In this document: one piece after another, positions 61,945 through 64,000 of the stretch
How the letters are laid out: every line of letters begins with the position of its first letter
How positions within the stretch are numbered: the first letter of the stretch is position 1
Assembly: GCF_019457615.1 (NCBI RefSeq)
Contig: NZ_CP080414.1
Coordinates: 2,416,501 to 2,480,500, forward strand
Direction of reading: 5' to 3'
DNA: 64,000 bases
Source: Shewanella zhangzhouensis
GTDB taxonomy: Bacteria > Pseudomonadota > Gammaproteobacteria > Enterobacterales > Shewanellaceae
Made by a program: the position numbers and the translations under genes
The notes under the pieces: model-generated
The model's input: the letters and a program-made list of their open reading frames with translations, nothing else
Database searches by the model: none
What the model was told of the DNA's origin: nothing

Positions 61945-62874
61945 ATGCAGGAAAACACCGCAGCCCAAAATGCCACCGAACTGGAAAATCTGATTGCCCA
62001 ATTACAACGGGTACTGCTGGGTAAACCCAAGCAAATTCGTCTGGCACTTTGCTGTGTACTGGCCCGCGGACACCTGCTGATTGAAGACCTGCCCGGAATG
62101 GGTAAAACCAGTCTCAGCCAGGCCATGGCAAAGAGCCTTGGCCTCACTTATCAACGAGTTCAGTTTACCAGCGACATGTTGCCTGCCGATATCCTTGGGG
62201 TATCCATCTACGATAAGGCAATGAACCAGTTTGTATTTCATCCAGGTCCGTTGTTTCGCCAGATGGTGCTTGCCGATGAGATTAACCGCGCCAGCCCCAA
62301 GACCCAAAGCGCACTGCTGGAGGCCATGGCCGAAGGTCAAATCACGGTCGATGGTAATACCCATCCACTGCCCAAACCGTTTTTCGTGATTGCAACGCAA
62401 AACCCCACCGATCAATCGGGCACCTTCCCCCTGCCCGAGTCCCAGCTTGACCGTTTCATGATGCGAATATCCCTGGGGTATCCGAGTAAAGAAGCCGAGC
62501 TTGCCATGCTCAAAGGGCAAGGGGAAAACCCGGCTTCAGCGTTGCCCCAGTGCATCAGTCCACTGGGTTTGATGCAACTTCAGGCAGAGGTAGACAAAAT
62601 CACCAGCTCAAATGCGGTGCTGCACTACTTATTGGCATTGGTAGAGGAAACCCGCACACAGGGTGAAGGCTACGGCCTGTCGCCCAGAGCCACCAAGGCC
62701 CTGCTCGCCTGTGGCAAAGCCTGGGCGTTTCTCAGTGGCCGCCAGTTCATGGTGCCGGAAGATCTGCAGGCTGTGTTTGTGGCAGTTGCACAGCACAGGC
62801 TCAGAGCCAGCAGCCAGCATCAGGGCCAAAGTCTGGCCGAACGTGTCCTTGGCGCCGTGAATCCCATCCGCTGA
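61945..62874 (+). CDS. MoxR-family AAA ATPase
   Basis: MoxR ATPases act as chaperones for metal-loading or surface proteins, usually with DUF58 and transglutaminase partners. Walker A IEDLPGMGKTSLSQAMA (about 51-67), Walker B LADEINRASPKTQSALLEAM (about 109), sensor residues in ATQNPTDQSGTFPLPESQLD and RFMMRISLGYP. 309 residues is normal. The stop overlaps the DUF58 start (TGATGG), making an operon with the next two genes. Confidence 0.95.
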   Translation: MQENTAAQNATELENLIAQLQRVLLGKPKQIRLALCCVLARGHLLIEDLPGMGKTSLSQAMAKSLGLTYQRVQFTSDMLPADILGVSIYDKAMNQFVFHPGPLFRQMVLADEINRASPKTQSALLEAMAEGQITVDGNTHPLPKPFFVIATQNPTDQSGTFPLPESQLDRFMMRISLGYPSKEAELAMLKGQGENPASALPQCISPLGLMQLQAEVDKITSSNAVLHYLLALVEETRTQGEGYGLSPRATKALLACGKAWAFLSGRQFMVPEDLQAVFVAVAQHRLRASSQHQGQSLAERVLGAVNPIR

Positions 62875-63902
62875 TGGCAAAGGGTATATCTGTCAGACTG
62901 GAGCCATTCCTTGCAAGGCGTTTACCGCCCGCACGGGAGCAAACCCTCAGCCACAAGGGGATCTTTATTTTACCCAGTGGTTTTGGGCTTGCCTGGCTGG
63001 TGTTAACCACCTTGCTGTATCTGCTGGGCACCAATTATCAAAACAATCTCATCATTGGCATCAGTCTGCTGCTCGTCAGCCTGTTTGTCAGTTGCATTAT
63101 TTACAGCTATCGCAATCTCGAGGGCCTGACCCTGAAGCGGTTAACACTGCCTCCCATCTACGCGGGTGAAACCCTCGCCATGCCATTACAGCTAAGTACC
63201 CAAAGAGATGCCCATCAAATCGCCCTCGCCTATCCCGACATCAAGCCTGTGTATGCGTCGGCCAATACCACACCTGTCGAGGTGCTCATTCCTATCCCCA
63301 CTAAGAAGCGCGGCATATTAAGCCCCGGACGTATGAAGGTTGAGTCCCGCTTCCCGCTTGGATTAATGAGAACCTGGACCTGGGTTGATCTCGACATCGC
63401 TCACCCCGTATTTGCCGCCCACAGGCAGGATACCCTTATTCAAATACCAGAATCTGACGGGGATACCCATGAGCAAGGCTCTTTGGTCAGTGGCATGGAT
63501 GAATATCAGGGGCTTAAGAGCTATATCCCGGGAGAATCCCTCAAACAGGTCGCCTGGAAACAATTGGCACAGGGACGGGGCATGTTATCCAAAGATTTTG
63601 CCATGCCCCAGGGCGCGCCACGCTGGTTGAGTTTGCCCCTTCAGATGCCAGAGGGCCGGGAACACTGGCTCTCGGTGCTCTCTTATTGGGTGGATGAACT
63701 GAGTAGTCGGCAACAGATCTTTGGGCTCAGTTTACCCGGAGTAAACATTGCTCCCTCTTCCGGGGACCCCCATCGTCTGGCCTGTCAGGTAGCGATCGCC
63801 ACCTTCGATTGTGCTCCAAGTCCCAATACGGCTGGAACTGAAGCTGAATCTGGCCCGAAAGCCAGGACTCAATCGCAACCTCACATGGAAGGACATGAGT
63901 GA
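62874..63902 (+). CDS. DUF58-family protein of the MoxR operon (342 aa)
   Basis: Two adjacent hydrophobic segments (about 27-71; FILPSGFGLAWLVLTTLLYL) and a beta-rich region with RKRGILSPGRMKVESRFPLG-like motifs (residues about 145-165), then the conserved DUF58 core EYQGLKSYIPGESLKQVAWK near 205-225. These proteins accompany MoxR and a transglutaminase; the joint role is not established, possibly protein maturation in the envelope. Start overlaps moxR stop; stop overlaps the next start (ATGA at 63902). Confidence 0.92.
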   Translation: MAKGISVRLEPFLARRLPPAREQTLSHKGIFILPSGFGLAWLVLTTLLYLLGTNYQNNLIIGISLLLVSLFVSCIIYSYRNLEGLTLKRLTLPPIYAGETLAMPLQLSTQRDAHQIALAYPDIKPVYASANTTPVEVLIPIPTKKRGILSPGRMKVESRFPLGLMRTWTWVDLDIAHPVFAAHRQDTLIQIPESDGDTHEQGSLVSGMDEYQGLKSYIPGESLKQVAWKQLAQGRGMLSKDFAMPQGAPRWLSLPLQMPEGREHWLSVLSYWVDELSSRQQIFGLSLPGVNIAPSSGDPHRLACQVAIATFDCAPSPNTAGTEAESGPKARTQSQPHMEGHE

Positions 63903-64000
63903 TGGGACCTTCCACCAAACACCACGCAGAAATCATCGGCCGCAGTACCCTCTTTTGGTTGCTGCTGACTCACTTTGCCCTCATAGCCCCCCTTGCCGAT
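63902..64000 (+). CDS. Start of a transglutaminase-like membrane protein (TgpA/DUF3488 type), truncated by the window end
   Basis: Only 33 codons are present: MGPSTKHHAEIIGRSTLFWL then LLTHFALIAPLAD, the start of a first membrane helix. The ATG overlaps the DUF58 stop. The MoxR - DUF58 - transglutaminase order is conserved in gammaproteobacteria, so a TgpA/DUF3488 protein is expected; the visible part fits but does not prove it. Confidence 0.65.
   Translation, partial: MGPSTKHHAEIIGRSTLFWLLLTHFALIAPLAD

Overview
The window looks like a chromosome segment of a Shewanella-type gammaproteobacterium. The evidence is the gene set and order: dnaQ, rnhA, yafS, gloB and mltD as in enterics, plus a TIGR03503-family gene, msrPQ, rmuC, slt and a MoxR/DUF58/transglutaminase operon. 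Genus assignment is an inference; no rRNA is present.

Layout. (1) 1-3434: chromosomal flank with the end of a probable secreted repeat protein and a secreted subtilisin-like protease. (2) 3435-41909: a genomic island of about 38.5 kb integrated in a tRNA-Asp gene. The intact tRNA lies at 41911-41987 (minus strand), and a 50-bp copy of its 3' part lies at 3435-3484. (3) 41988-64000: chromosomal backbone with DNA replication and repair (dnaQ, rnhA, rmuC), cell wall enzymes (mltD, slt), detoxification (gloB, msrPQ), an AsmA protein, an RraA-like protein, c-di-GMP proteins and the start of a moxR operon.

Inside the island. 3.7-9.7 kb: three overlapping genes, two of which carry tyrosine-recombinase (DNA breaking-rejoining) motifs in unusually large proteins. 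9.7-12.3 kb: a second recombination module of phage type (integrase, excisionase-like protein, a coupled HD-domain protein and a divergent HTH regulator). 12.5-13.9 kb: an IS481-family element with a broken transposase, plus IS5 and IS3 remnants. 14.2-33.6 kb: an AT-rich signalling block with an Aer-like PAS receptor, an HD-GYP protein, a second RsgA-type GTPase, a methyltransferase, and a ten-gene minus-strand chemosensory operon (receptor, CheY, STAS, CheA, receptor, CheW, CheR, CheD, CheB, then a membrane GGDEF-EAL protein). 34.0-34.7 kb: a decayed IS5-family transposase. 34.9-40.6 kb: a three-gene TerB / ATPase / helicase set matching the Shango anti-phage system. 40.8-41.6 kb: debris from a transposase and a umuC gene.

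How it fits together. The island combines mobility, phage defence and a complete signal-transduction package that joins chemotaxis-type signalling to c-di-GMP turnover. The tRNA's own terminator is still visible outside the left att copy (3396-3424), and the island brings a replacement terminator next to the intact tRNA (41870-41901). Short GGTCACGG repeats near both att sites are candidate recombinase-binding sites. No CRISPR array, rRNA or plasmid origin was seen.
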